From positions 62,001 to 126,000 of the forward strand of contig JAZDSJ010000002.1 of NCBI GenBank assembly GCA_039583345.1: DNA of 64,000 nt, given 5' to 3'. Shown here in pieces: positions 19,713-29,436 of the stretch. Under the pieces are notes generated by a model, which saw only the letters and a program-made list of their open reading frames with translations, was not told where the DNA came from and searched no databases. This stretch comes from Tectiglobus diatomicola. Lineage in GTDB: Bacteria; Pseudomonadota; Alphaproteobacteria; Rhizobiales; Hyphomicrobiaceae. Made by a program: the position numbers and the translations under genes. Positions within the stretch are counted from its first letter, which is position 1. Every line of letters starts with the position of its first letter.

Positions 19713-20699
19713 ATGAAACTTACATTAGACCGTAAAAAAAGACGCTTAACCTCGCGCGCGCTATTCCGGCGTAGAGTGCGGGTGTTCCTAAAGTACGGTA
19801 AAATTTTAGCAGGAACATATCCGGTGATAGGCTTGCGTCGTCAGCCTAAAAAAATTTACGGTCAAATCGGCTCTCTAGAAGTTCGCTTGGCACAATCTCA
19901 AACAGATATACGTCTCGCACAACGTCTGCGCTATAAGGTTTTTTACGAAGAGATGTCTGCAAGACCAAATGTTCGTTCACAGATGCGGCGACGTGATCAG
20001 GATCCATATGACAAATTCTGCGATCATCTTCTAGTTTTTGACAAAGAAACCATTTCGTGTTCTGATTTCGCGAAAAATACGAACAACAGACCCCGAGTTG
20101 TTGGAACTTATCGCGTATTAAGACAAGATATGAAAACAGGAAGCCGAGGTTTCTATACACAATCTGAATATGACATCGCACCTTTGATTGCAGAGCGAAC
20201 TCCACGTTACCGTTTTATGGAACTCGGTAGATCGTGTGTTCTAAAACCTTACCGAAATAAACGGACAGTAGAACTTCTTTGGCAAGGTCTCTGGTCTTAT
20301 GTGCGCGATCATAATATCGATGTAATGATTGGCTGTGCAAGCTTTGAAGGAACAGATCCACAGAAACACGCTCAAGCACTAAGTCTTCTTTACCATGACA
20401 GGCTCGCGCCAAAAAATTGGTATGTAAGGGCCCACGATAATCTTTTTGTTGATATGAATCTTATTCCAGAGAATGAGATTAACATGAAAACAGCACTTAA
20501 AGCTCTTCCACCTTTAATCAAAGGCTATTTGCGACTAGGAGCTTATATCGGTGATGGAGCTGTTATTGATCGTCAATTCGGTACTGTAGATGTCTTAATT
20601 ATATTACCGGTAGAAAATATTGACCCTAGATATTTTGAGCATTTTGGTGCGCCTAATGAGCGTCAAAGGCGTGTTGCCTCTGGTCTCCCCGTTACCTAG
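19713..20699 (+). CDS. olsB: Ornithine-acyl-ACP N-acyltransferase, OlsB-like
   Basis: GNAT-fold acyltransferase of the OlsB/hemolysin-like family, which transfers a 3-hydroxyacyl group from ACP to ornithine to form lyso-ornithine lipid. At 328 residues it shows the family core: SLEVRLAQSQTDIRLAQRLRYKVFYEEM, DQDPYDKFCDHLLVFD, RFMELGRSCVLKPYRNKRTVELLW and FVDMNLIP. The N-terminal 35 residues are strongly basic. GGAG lies about ten bases upstream of the ATG. The partner OlsA acyltransferase is not adjacent, so whether mature ornithine lipid is made cannot be told from this window. Confidence 0.88.
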   Translation: MKLTLDRKKRRLTSRALFRRRVRVFLKYGKILAGTYPVIGLRRQPKKIYGQIGSLEVRLAQSQTDIRLAQRLRYKVFYEEMSARPNVRSQMRRRDQDPYDKFCDHLLVFDKETISCSDFAKNTNNRPRVVGTYRVLRQDMKTGSRGFYTQSEYDIAPLIAERTPRYRFMELGRSCVLKPYRNKRTVELLWQGLWSYVRDHNIDVMIGCASFEGTDPQKHAQALSLLYHDRLAPKNWYVRAHDNLFVDMNLIPENEINMKTALKALPPLIKGYLRLGAYIGDGAVIDRQFGTVDVLIILPVENIDPRYFEHFGAPNERQRRVASGLPVT

Positions 20700-21107
20700 A
20701 AAAGTTTTTCAATTGTGCAAAATTTGATTTCTTAGATTTTGTCATTAAAGAGTATAATTCAAAGGTAGTTTGCATTCGCAGAGGAGCAGAATTGTGTTAC
20801 TAGATACATATTAGAAATAATAAGTCTAAAATATAACTTCAATAGCAAATAATTTGAGTTTTATAAAGCCCTGCTTATTAAGCCTTTATTAAGGTTACAA
20901 AATTTTCTTTAATATAGATTTAAGGCATATATTACTTTGTAGTATGTTATGTATATGTAAGCATATGGCTTGTTCACACTTTTAAAAATTTTTTATTCTT
21001 ATAAGTTAATTTCATTTAATACTTAAAATTAATGAAGTAGTTATGCTTTTATTAGGCAGCTAAAGATTTTTACTTACCAGGGTCCTTTTCTAAAAGCCTC
21101 AAAGTAT
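20700..21107. other. Convergent gap, nothing recognised
   Basis: About 0.41 kb between olsB and the large TPR gene. It is AT-rich; no frame of interest, no OlsA remnant and no strong hairpin was found. Confidence 0.65.
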
Positions 21108-22667
21108 TTACATCGGTGCAGAGAGTTTCGATTCAGTAATAACATGTTCTGTATTTAAACCATCAGCAGCAATAATTAAAACACGTCCATCTCGCCAAAC
21201 CCATCTAGTATGGAGATCACCAATTCGCTGAGGTATCAAATCCATAACAGTCTGTTTTTTTAAATTAATAATGGCAGCATATTCTACGTCAACCTCTCCA
21301 TCACGAGTTTTTTTTCGACCCACTTTAAACTTTAATACCCCAATATCTCTAAATTCGTTCTTTTTTTTCTCCCAACCTAATATTTTAGGCAGGCTATCAG
21401 ATAGCATCTCTATAGGTACGCGAAGTTTAGGAAAATCTCTATGTAATGCACTAAAACGTTGATGAGCGTAACTTATACTCCAAGGACCATAGGTCAGATG
21501 TTCAAGAATTTCACTATTATTCAAAAAAGGTTTTCCAATACGTGCTAACCCGAATTGGGCATTTGTGAATCTTGGATCAAGTACCAAAGCACGCCTATAA
21601 CTGTTCTCTGCAGCTCTAAATTCATGCATTGCCTCTTCAATCTCACCCTTAGCCCATAGGATTATAGGATTCTCAGGATCCATATGTATTGCCTTTTTAA
21701 TTTCCTTACGTCCAAGCTCGGGCTTTCCTTTTTTTTTGTGCATTAGTGCAGTATATGCTAATGCAATGCCTGAATTTGAAGCCAAAGACATAGATTTAGC
21801 AAGATCCTTTTCAGCCTTACTAAAATTATTCAAAAGAACATTAGCATGTCCACGTTCTCTATACGCTTCCGGAAATTTGGAACGCAACTCAATTGCTTTA
21901 TTAAAATCTGCAACTGCAGATCGCAGTTTCCGCGCCTTTAGATACACGCGACCTCGTTGTAAATAAACGCTTGCATTATCTGGAGCATATAGAGCTGAGC
22001 GACTCAAATCCTGGGTAGCACGCGAATAATCATTAAATTTTTCATAGATTTGACCGCGCAGACGATAACCTAATGCAAACTTATGATTAATTGAAAGTGC
22101 TCGATTAAGGTCACGCAAAGCAGCATAGAGACGTTTCTGTATAATCTTAACACTAGCTCGTCCTGCTAGAGGAACTTCAGCACCAGGTGCTAGCTTAATG
22201 GCAGCTGTGTAATCTTCTATTGCTAAAGTAAGTTCGCCAATTGCTAATAAAGCTGCAGCTCTATTATTAAGCGCAGAAGTGTAACCGGGCGCAAGAATGA
22301 CTGCACGGTCAAAATCTTTAATGGACTCTTTTACATAACCGAGCCTATATAACGCTATGCCTCTATTGTTGTATGTTGCGGCATGTTCAGGAAATAGCTT
22401 AACAGAATTATTAAAATCCTCAAGTGCTTGTCTGAAGTGTCCAAGACGAGTATGTATGACTCCACGGTCTGTATAAATAATGCCTTTATAATCTTTTGAG
22501 AGCTGATCATCTTCAAGTGCCCTTGAATAAAGTTGGGATGCCAGTTCTAGCTGACCTTGTTGTTGTGCGACAGCCCCTTCACGTGCTTTAAGCAGGCTAG
22601 CTCTCTCCCCAGATGCATGAGTGAAGCCCAACAAAAAAAATATAATAGCAAATAATTTTACGGCCAT
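21108..22667 (-). CDS. Exported multi-TPR protein with an unassigned C-terminal domain
   Basis: A 519-residue protein beginning with a signal peptide (MAVKLFAIIFFLLGFTHASG), so probably periplasmic. Residues about 25-370 hold roughly ten tetratricopeptide repeats, e.g. GHFRQALEDFNNSVKLFPEH and RKLRSAVADFNKAIELRSKF. The last 130 or so residues are a separate domain with alternating beta-like segments (VEYAAIINLKKQTVMDLIPQ and WVWRDGRVLIIAADGL) that I cannot assign. TPR arrays usually bind partner proteins; no partner is evident from the neighbours. The ATG lacks a good ribosome site. Confidence 0.85.
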   Translation of the reverse strand: MAVKLFAIIFFLLGFTHASGERASLLKAREGAVAQQQGQLELASQLYSRALEDDQLSKDYKGIIYTDRGVIHTRLGHFRQALEDFNNSVKLFPEHAATYNNRGIALYRLGYVKESIKDFDRAVILAPGYTSALNNRAAALLAIGELTLAIEDYTAAIKLAPGAEVPLAGRASVKIIQKRLYAALRDLNRALSINHKFALGYRLRGQIYEKFNDYSRATQDLSRSALYAPDNASVYLQRGRVYLKARKLRSAVADFNKAIELRSKFPEAYRERGHANVLLNNFSKAEKDLAKSMSLASNSGIALAYTALMHKKKGKPELGRKEIKKAIHMDPENPIILWAKGEIEEAMHEFRAAENSYRRALVLDPRFTNAQFGLARIGKPFLNNSEILEHLTYGPWSISYAHQRFSALHRDFPKLRVPIEMLSDSLPKILGWEKKKNEFRDIGVLKFKVGRKKTRDGEVDVEYAAIINLKKQTVMDLIPQRIGDLHTRWVWRDGRVLIIAADGLNTEHVITESKLSAPM

Positions 22668-22822
22668 CTATTATTAGTGTCTAACAAAGCATTAATACTT
22701 AATAACTACTGTGAGGTGGTCTGACATCTGCCCCAATGCAATGTCAGTTCAACTTTTTAAGACTGTACCCGTTGTGTTCTGCTTTTCAAAAGTAGTAATT
22801 ATTTAAAGCAACTTGTACCAAG

Positions 22823-24247
22823 TCAAATAGCCTCCCAAGTTGTAGTGACTTCGCCAGTGCTGGGATCTTTGTTGTCCTTTAGTCTTACACCTAAAGTCTT
22901 AAGTTTGTCTCGTATTCGATCTGCTTCCAACCAGTCCTTTTTCCGACGCGCAGCACCCCGTGCTTCAATATATTGATGTATTTCTTTATCTGAAATTCCT
23001 ATTTTGTGTTGTACCTCAACATTTTTGTCAAGACAAATCCCTAAAAAACGTGCATTTACTGACAATTCTAAAGCCGCTAAGCTAGAACCTTTCTCTGCAG
23101 CGTTTGCAAGACTGTGTAATTCAGCAAACACGCCTGGCGTGTTGAGATCGTTTCTCAAATGTCTAGATATCTTGCCTGACAAGCTTGGTGTAGCCTTAAT
23201 GCCGTAGTTTCTGTGTATTTTAGCCCAGCGGGTAAAAGCTCTTTCGGCTTCGACAAGAGCCGAAACCGCCAAGTTAATAGGTTGGCGATAGTGAGTAGTT
23301 AGCATTGCGGTACGTAAAACCGGACCAGCCCAGATACGGTTTCCAAATTTTTTAGATTTTAATAACTCTCGGATGGTGATAAAATTGCCTTTGCTTTTGG
23401 ACATCTTTTCACCTTCCACTTTTAAAAAACCATTATGCATCCACACTTGTGCCATACGATCTGTATTGTGAGCACATCTACTCTGAGCAATCTCATTTTC
23501 ATGATGAGGAAAGATTAAATCGATTCCTCCACCGTGAATGTCAAATACTTTGCCTAGATGCCTTTCTGCCATTGCAGAACACTCGATGTGCCAGCCTGGC
23601 CTACCCTGAACTTCAATATTACCCGGCGATTTCCAAGAGGGCTCATTTTTTTTTGATGGTTTCCAGAGCACAAAATCCATTGCATTTTTTTTATAAGGGG
23701 CGACATCAATGCGAGCGCCCGCTTCCATTTCGTTCAAAGATCTATTGGCTAGCTGTCCATAGCTATGCATTGAACAAACATCAAATAGAACATGGTTTTC
23801 AGCCACGTATGCATTCCCACGACTAATGAGATTATTTATGAATTTACGTATCTCTGAAATATGTTCTGTAGCTCTCGGTTCTACGCTGGGTTTAAGAACT
23901 TGAAGTTCGTTGATATCTTCATGAAATTGTGCCTCATTTTTTTTAGTTACAAGGCTTATGGAATCATTAAGGGGCATATCGGGATATGTCTCAGCAGCTC
24001 GCTTGTTAATTTTATCATCAACATCTGTGATATTGCGGACATATGTAACATTTTTCTCGCCATAAACATGCCTCAGTAGTCGAAATAAAACATCAAAAAT
24101 AATTACTGGTCTAGCGTTTCCTATATGTGCGAAGTCGTAAACCGTCGGGCCACATACATACATTCTAACGTTTTTTGGATTTAGCGGAATGAAGCATTCC
24201 TTAGTGCGTGTCAATGAATTGTAGAGCTCAATGTTATTGTTATTCAC
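22823..24247 (-). CDS. cysS: Cysteine--tRNA ligase
   Basis: Class I aminoacyl-tRNA synthetase that charges tRNA-Cys. HIGN occurs at residues 41-44 and KMSKS at 281-285. Zinc ligands are visible as Cys32 (MYVCGPTVYDFAH), Cys223 (GWHIECSAM) and the PHHENE histidines at about 248-249. The C-terminal helical domain with IEARGAARRKKDWLEADRIRD is present. Length is 474 residues, normal. Translation starts at GTG, supported by AGGA eight bases upstream. Confidence 0.97.
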   Translation of the reverse strand: MNNNNIELYNSLTRTKECFIPLNPKNVRMYVCGPTVYDFAHIGNARPVIIFDVLFRLLRHVYGEKNVTYVRNITDVDDKINKRAAETYPDMPLNDSISLVTKKNEAQFHEDINELQVLKPSVEPRATEHISEIRKFINNLISRGNAYVAENHVLFDVCSMHSYGQLANRSLNEMEAGARIDVAPYKKNAMDFVLWKPSKKNEPSWKSPGNIEVQGRPGWHIECSAMAERHLGKVFDIHGGGIDLIFPHHENEIAQSRCAHNTDRMAQVWMHNGFLKVEGEKMSKSKGNFITIRELLKSKKFGNRIWAGPVLRTAMLTTHYRQPINLAVSALVEAERAFTRWAKIHRNYGIKATPSLSGKISRHLRNDLNTPGVFAELHSLANAAEKGSSLAALELSVNARFLGICLDKNVEVQHKIGISDKEIHQYIEARGAARRKKDWLEADRIRDKLKTLGVRLKDNKDPSTGEVTTTWEAI

Positions 24248-24519
24248 ACGATTTGTCCTTTGAAGGATGACGCATAACAGTTCGAATTTAGTCTAAAAAT
24301 AACATTTACAATGTTAGCTAAAATCTAGCAACGATTTCGCCATTATTTCCGTAGTTATCAAGTATCATAAGTGTAGTCTGCAAATGAAATAGCGTCTGAG
24401 TCACAAACATTATGTTGTATTGAGGTGTAATACTTGTCTAATTTAGCAATATAGTTTTTAATAACCAGCGAAAGGTTATAACTTAACTAATTTCATAATG
24501 GAACACAGGATTTTAAGCA

Positions 24520-25440
24520 TTGAATTCAGGACTTAATTTAAAACTTATGATCACTATTGCGCTCATTTGTATGTACTTTTCTTCTCCAAAAGTACGTGCT
24601 GAGGGGTGGCAATGGCCTTGGGAAAAGAATAAATCAGAAAAGGCTCAGCCCTCCATATTAAAACCACTTCCTGCATTTCCTAATTCTAATTTTGGATTAA
24701 ATAAATTCGATCCGCTTGAACGAGCGCCAATATGCTTACAACTTGAGCGACGTTTGGCGGCTGCAGCCAATCAAGATAATATGACACATTTGATTCTGCC
24801 TGAACTGGAAAAAGAGATCAAGCAAACAGAAAGACAAGTCTACGATTTGGAGTTGCAGCTTGAAAAATCTCAATGTTATGAACGCTTTTTTTTCTCTCGT
24901 TCGCTACGTGGAACACGTAATTGCGTAGTACTTGATCAGACCATGAGGGAAGCATCAGGTGAGCTCAAAATGCTTAGAACACAACAGCAAAAGATTTTTG
25001 AGCAAGGTGATCGTTCAAATCAAGATAACATCATAAAAGAACTCGCACAAAATAATTGTGGCGGAGTTTATAACCGTGAGGCGCGAAGACGTGATCCATT
25101 TCTGAATTTTTGGCAGGACGAAGAGAATGATGATGATAAAATTCTGGGAAATACATTTGCAGGTTTGCCATTTGCAACTTATAGAACGGTGTGCGTAAGG
25201 TTATGCGACGGCTTTTACTTTCCTGTTAGCTTTTCAACTTTACCAACTCATTTCAATCGCGATGCAAAAGTGTGTCAATCTAGATGTGCTGCACCCTCAG
25301 AGCTCTATTTTCATCAAAATCCTGGTGAATCTGTAGACCAAATGGTCGCTCATCAAACTCAGAAACCATACACTCAACTCAAAACGGCCTTTCGCTATCG
25401 CAGAGAATACGTGTCTGAGTGTTCTTGTGAGGAAGGTTGA
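24520..25440 (+). CDS. DUF2865 family secreted protein
   Basis: A 306-residue alphaproteobacterial protein. The N terminus is a signal peptide (LKLMITIALICMYFSSPKVRA). A coiled-coil stretch covers about residues 85-165. The C-terminal domain carries the DUF2865 hallmark: TYRTVCVRLCDGFYFPVSFST, paired cysteines in CQSRC, the HQNPGESVDQMV segment and FRYRREYV. The six or more cysteines suggest disulfides in the periplasm. Function is unknown. The frame opens with TTG; an ATG nine codons later would still leave a signal peptide, and neither has a good ribosome site. Confidence 0.87.
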   Translation: MNSGLNLKLMITIALICMYFSSPKVRAEGWQWPWEKNKSEKAQPSILKPLPAFPNSNFGLNKFDPLERAPICLQLERRLAAAANQDNMTHLILPELEKEIKQTERQVYDLELQLEKSQCYERFFFSRSLRGTRNCVVLDQTMREASGELKMLRTQQQKIFEQGDRSNQDNIIKELAQNNCGGVYNREARRRDPFLNFWQDEENDDDKILGNTFAGLPFATYRTVCVRLCDGFYFPVSFSTLPTHFNRDAKVCQSRCAAPSELYFHQNPGESVDQMVAHQTQKPYTQLKTAFRYRREYVSECSCEEG

Positions 25441-25810
25441 ATTCATCCGTAATACAAACAATATCCATGTTCGTTTCTGAGATTACTTTAAAGCATAGAG
25501 TATGTAGTTAATTTCACATGTTAAAAATGTTACGTTTAGAACAAAATTATTAAAATCATAATTAAGAGAAGAGGATTATAATAATTAAATTGTTAGCTGC
25601 GGAAAATGTTGTGTAAACTTTAAAAATAGGTTACTATTAATATGTTTATCTTATCTTAAAAAACTTTAGGTTATTCATTTTGCGGAGTACTCAATCAGAA
25701 CAATTTACCTCGTTTATAAAACGGTATGAGTAAGCCACGTTTGGAATTGTTCATTTCATTCGTGTTGCTATCACATAGTAGTGTACATGTATAGAATACC
25801 AGAGGTTAAA
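25441..25810. other. Gap upstream of a GNAT gene, nothing recognised
   Basis: About 0.37 kb of AT-rich DNA, with no remnant or RNA gene seen. An in-frame GTG at 25781 would extend the GNAT gene by ten codons. Confidence 0.65.
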
Positions 25811-26386
25811 ATGTCAAAAGCTTTGAAAAATGGGCGAAGACTTGATCTTAGTGGCGCGGTTTCTGTGAGAATAGTAGACATCGATTCAATATCTACTATA
25901 CGCAAACTAAAATATGAATCATATATGAGATTAAATGCTGAATATGCCTCTGATTGCGAAACAGCAGCTTTTACTGACGAGCTTGAAAGTTCTAAGTATA
26001 CAGAGGAATTATACAGCACTATTTCCAAAAGGCAGGTATATGGAGCTTTTCTAGAAAACAGAATGGTTGCCATTGCGGCTTGGTCTGATGTCCACGAAGG
26101 TCAACCGTTAAGCCGCTTGGATTTCCTGTTCGTCGACCCGTTCTTTACGAGGTGTGGCGTAGGAACAAAACTTTTGGATACTATCGAGTGCTTGGTTACC
26201 TCAAAACATAGCAGAGAGTTTTCTATTCTAACTGTTATGCCATCTATAGGCTTTTTTGAAAAAGCTTCTTACTGCACTACCTCTTATGGTGCTCTACCTC
26301 TAAGTCATGATAGTGCTTTCGAGGTTGCATTTATGAAAAAGTCTGAATTTAGCAAGCACAGAGTTTTAAGCCTACTTACTCATTAA
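25811..26386 (+). CDS. GNAT family N-acetyltransferase
   Basis: A protein of about 191 residues with the GNAT fold. The acetyl-CoA-binding segment is FLFVDPFFTRCGVGTKLLDTIE, equivalent to the usual V-x-P-x-x-R/Q-x-x-G-x-G/A motif. MVAIAAWSDVHEG forms the preceding beta-strands, and the C-terminal FFEKASY matches the typical G/FYEKxGF motif. The substrate is unknown. AGAGG five bases upstream supports the ATG at 25811 over the GTG ten codons earlier. Long non-coding gaps lie on both sides. Confidence 0.8.
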   Translation: MSKALKNGRRLDLSGAVSVRIVDIDSISTIRKLKYESYMRLNAEYASDCETAAFTDELESSKYTEELYSTISKRQVYGAFLENRMVAIAAWSDVHEGQPLSRLDFLFVDPFFTRCGVGTKLLDTIECLVTSKHSREFSILTVMPSIGFFEKASYCTTSYGALPLSHDSAFEVAFMKKSEFSKHRVLSLLTH

Positions 26387-26736
26387 AAACTTTTATAGTT
26401 GTGTAGTTTGGCATTACAATCATAGTTTGGTATCTCATAGCTTTAATAAATAACTCAATAAGGTTACGTTATCGTATCACCTCATTAATTACGTGCCGTG
26501 CTTTTGCGTAATCAGCTGCTTTCTATGATTGTACTTCACTCCTATGTTTGGTTTTCCGCTTTGGGCTTAAGTCTAAACGCGTAAATTTGTAATTGCTTTG
26601 ACTCGAAATTAAGCGTGTATATTCATCTCGGACACACAACTCAACCTTGAGCATATCTTATTTCAAGTAATGGTTAAAGAATAGATTATGTTTAGCAATT
26701 ATAGTTATATCGAGAAATTAAATTGGTAACTTTTGA
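26387..26736. other. Gap between the GNAT gene and a small membrane-protein gene
   Basis: Apart from the minus-strand relic listed at 26469-26654, no gene or RNA is seen. Confidence 0.6.
26469..26654 (-). pseudogene. Small coding relic with one in-frame amber codon
   Basis: The minus strand has an ATG followed by 43 sense codons to a TAG at 26523-26525. The same frame then continues for 17 coding-like codons (KAADYAKARHVINEVIR) to a TAA. Both parts are basic and similar in style, and the patch is G+C-richer than its surroundings. It reads as a protein of about 60 residues interrupted by a nonsense mutation. The family is not recognised. Chance cannot be excluded at this length. Confidence 0.35.
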
Positions 26737-26940
26737 ATGGAACTAAGACAATTTTATAAGTATTCTATTCTGCTAGTTATCTCAGGTCTATTAGCATGGG
26801 TTTGTAGTCTGCTTTTTATCTGCTTTGTTGCTAATGCCATAGTTTATGCAAAGCTTGCAATGATGACATCAACTCTATTAGGATCCGCCGCAATATTACT
26901 TGTTGGGTTTGCACACATTCTTCTCAAGACAGATTTATGA
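26737..26940 (+). CDS. Hypothetical small membrane protein
   Basis: A 67-residue frame starting at ATG with two predicted membrane segments (about residues 9-32 and 38-62) and a short charged end. I do not recognise a family. There is no clear Shine-Dalgarno sequence, and the gene is isolated by gaps of 0.35 and 0.88 kb. It could be a true small membrane protein or the remnant of a larger one. The hydrophobic pattern and small-residue content are what favour coding. Confidence 0.45.
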   Translation: MELRQFYKYSILLVISGLLAWVCSLLFICFVANAIVYAKLAMMTSTLLGSAAILLVGFAHILLKTDL

Positions 26941-27824
26941 TGTAACACATGTACCGTATTTAAGAAATATTAATCTCTTTGAGAGTTGTTCTGGCTTATC
27001 ATAAAATTTACCTTTTCTTACATTTGAGTTAACTATTCGGCGAGAATGTTCAACTTTTAAAAATCGTAAAATTCATGCCATCAGAAGTATCCACTTATTT
27101 TAAATGTCTTAAAGTTGAGTACTTCAATAATTTTTGAAATTAAAATAATCTCTACTCCTATACAATCATCAGAAAATTTAGCATTTTGTATTTATTCTAT
27201 ACTTCTTCAAGCTACTATAAATATTGCTACTTTAGACTACCATTGAGGTGTAAAATTTTAATCATAGCGTATTCAAGCTCGTAAAGTTCCACGTAAATAT
27301 AGGCTCACAATTTAACAAGTGTCTTAAAGAATATTTAAGTGGGGGGCGTAATTTAACGATCTGGTAGAAAAAAGTATTGTAATCACCATTAGCTAATGCA
27401 TTACCAATCCGGTAATAATAAGTTATAATTTTTAATATCAGTAATAAAAAAGCGTACCTTGTTCTTTTTTTAAAAATATGAGCTAATTTGATACTTCATA
27501 AAATTTACTCCAGAATAACCTAGGTCAGCAATTTAATACCAAATTTTATGATCTACATATTGCAATCTGGTAATATATATTAACACTTAGGTATATTCCA
27601 AAATAAAGCATTCTAGTCATCATATTTGAAAATTTTGTATCCAAAAGAACATAATAAGAGATTTAGAATCTGAGAAGTTCTATTATTTAATAATTCTAGA
27701 TTAGAGGCATCTTAATATCTAAAAGACTTTTTGAGAGAAATCCTTGATACCTATAAAATTATTAAGCTAATTAAGTATTAAACACCTCTCACTTACGAGC
27801 AAGTGATTTTGCCAGAGGAAACAG
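26941..27824. other. Gene-free AT-rich gap upstream of the bicarbonate permease gene
   Basis: About 0.88 kb, with no frame, RNA gene or readable relic found. It should contain the promoter of the permease gene; none is distinct. Confidence 0.7.
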
Positions 27825-28790
27825 ATGGACGCTTTTTTAGAGCTCACGATCACAAATTTGACTTCACCCATGATCCTGTTCTTTGCATTCGGCTTATTAG
27901 CAGCACTGCTACAATCCGATTTGAACGTCCCGGAAGCTGTTGCAAAAGGGATTTCACTTTATCTACTACTTGCAATTGGTTTCAAGGGAGGAGTTAGCCT
28001 AGCTGCCCAAGGGTTGAACACAACTCTTTTTTGGGCCCTAACTGCCGGAGCTACCTTGAGCGCTTTAGTACCGTTTCTTGCTTACAAGCTTCTTTTTTAC
28101 TTATCTAAATTAAATCGGACCGACGCTGCTGCAGTTGCCGCCCACTATGGTTCAATCTCTATAGTAACTTTTCTGGCTGGAATTCAGGCACTTGAAAACT
28201 CGAAAATAGATTATGAAGGCTACATGGTAGCAGTAGCAGCAATCATGGAAACTCCAGCAATAATCGTTGGCTTATGGCTTGCCCAAAGTGATGGTACCAG
28301 ATTGGATAAAAAAGTCACTCGTGAAGTACTTCTTAACGGCTCGATCTTAATGCTTGTTGGAGCCTTCGTAATCGGTACAGTCTCTGGTGAAGAGGGACTA
28401 AAATCCATTTCTTCATTTATTGTTGACCCATTTAAAGGTGTACTATGTATTTTTCTACTCGATATGGGATTAATTTCAGGACGTGGTATTCGAACGAAAA
28501 GCGAAAACTACAGATCAGAACTTATCTCATTTGGTCTGTACATGCCTGTGGTTGGGGCGCTATTGGGACTTCTTATGGGAAAACTAATTGGCTTGTCAGA
28601 AGGTGGAGTAGCGTTACTAGCAATCTTATCTGGAAGCGCATCTTACATAGCTGTACCTGCTGCTATACGCATGGCTCTACCAAAAGCACAAACATCATTA
28701 TGTCTGTCGTTATCTCTTGGTATTACATTCCCATTTAATCTAACGATAGGAATACCTATTTACCTCTCATTAGCTTCATGGATTTCATAA
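27825..28790 (+). CDS. sbtA: SbtA-type sodium-dependent bicarbonate permease
   Basis: A 321-residue integral membrane protein of the SbtA (formerly DUF897) family, which takes up bicarbonate with sodium in cyanobacteria and occurs in many other bacteria. About ten hydrophobic segments are visible. Family stretches include NLTSPMILFFAFGLLAALL near the N terminus, AAHYGSISIVTFLAGIQAL, a charged cytosolic loop around LAQSDGTRLDKKVTREVLLN, and ILSGSASYIAVPAAIRMALP. AGAGGA six bases before the ATG is a good ribosome site. No SbtB-like PII partner gene follows. The substrate is inferred from the family. Confidence 0.88.
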   Translation: MDAFLELTITNLTSPMILFFAFGLLAALLQSDLNVPEAVAKGISLYLLLAIGFKGGVSLAAQGLNTTLFWALTAGATLSALVPFLAYKLLFYLSKLNRTDAAAVAAHYGSISIVTFLAGIQALENSKIDYEGYMVAVAAIMETPAIIVGLWLAQSDGTRLDKKVTREVLLNGSILMLVGAFVIGTVSGEEGLKSISSFIVDPFKGVLCIFLLDMGLISGRGIRTKSENYRSELISFGLYMPVVGALLGLLMGKLIGLSEGGVALLAILSGSASYIAVPAAIRMALPKAQTSLCLSLSLGITFPFNLTIGIPIYLSLASWIS

Positions 28791-29436
28791 TTCGAGATAT
28801 TATTATGTATATACCATGAGAAGTAAAACGAAATTAAGTTCGAGTTAATTCATTTATAGTAGCCATTGATTTTAGTTTGCAGAAACATAAGGCTAAACTC
28901 GACGAGACGTTAGCTAAATAATTAGGTTCTATTTCTGTTCAGTTTCAAAATATAAGAAGTCTATTAACCATGAACTACTGTCCATAATGAGCTTAGTACT
29001 TGAAACAGACAATGTCTCTAAAACAGTACTCCCGCTCATTACTTCTCCTACTCACAGGTAAAAGTTTCGAGTGTTAGTAAATTATCGCTAAATAAATCAA
29101 AAAAATCTGAATACTAGTAATTATTTATAACTATACTCAAAATTCCTTAACTAAACTTAATCTTATTACTGCTAATAAGAATGGCCTTTGAAAGGTCGTA
29201 TCCTACACAAGATTTTTTCATTCACACACAAACCTTAAAGTTTCTCTTAGACTGAAGTAAAACTGTAGAAATTACTGGATGCAATTTTGTAGATTAAAAC
29301 TAATATTTAATATCTTAACGAACGTGTATATATACCAATATTACGTAACTCATAACGTATTACTTATTGACCTGGTAAGGTGTTTATTAAAGTTTAAGAA
29401 AAATCATTCAAATAAAATTAGTACAATTTATAAACT
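28791..29436. other. Convergent gap with a perfect hairpin
   Basis: About 0.65 kb between the permease gene and argG. It contains the hairpin listed at 29161-29180. No SbtB-like frame and no other gene is seen. Confidence 0.65.
29161..29180. terminator. Perfect 8-bp hairpin with CTGC loop
   Basis: TCTTATTA and TAATAAGA pair without mismatch around a four-base loop, between the ends of two convergent genes. There is no T-run on either side, so intrinsic termination is only a possibility. Confidence 0.35.
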
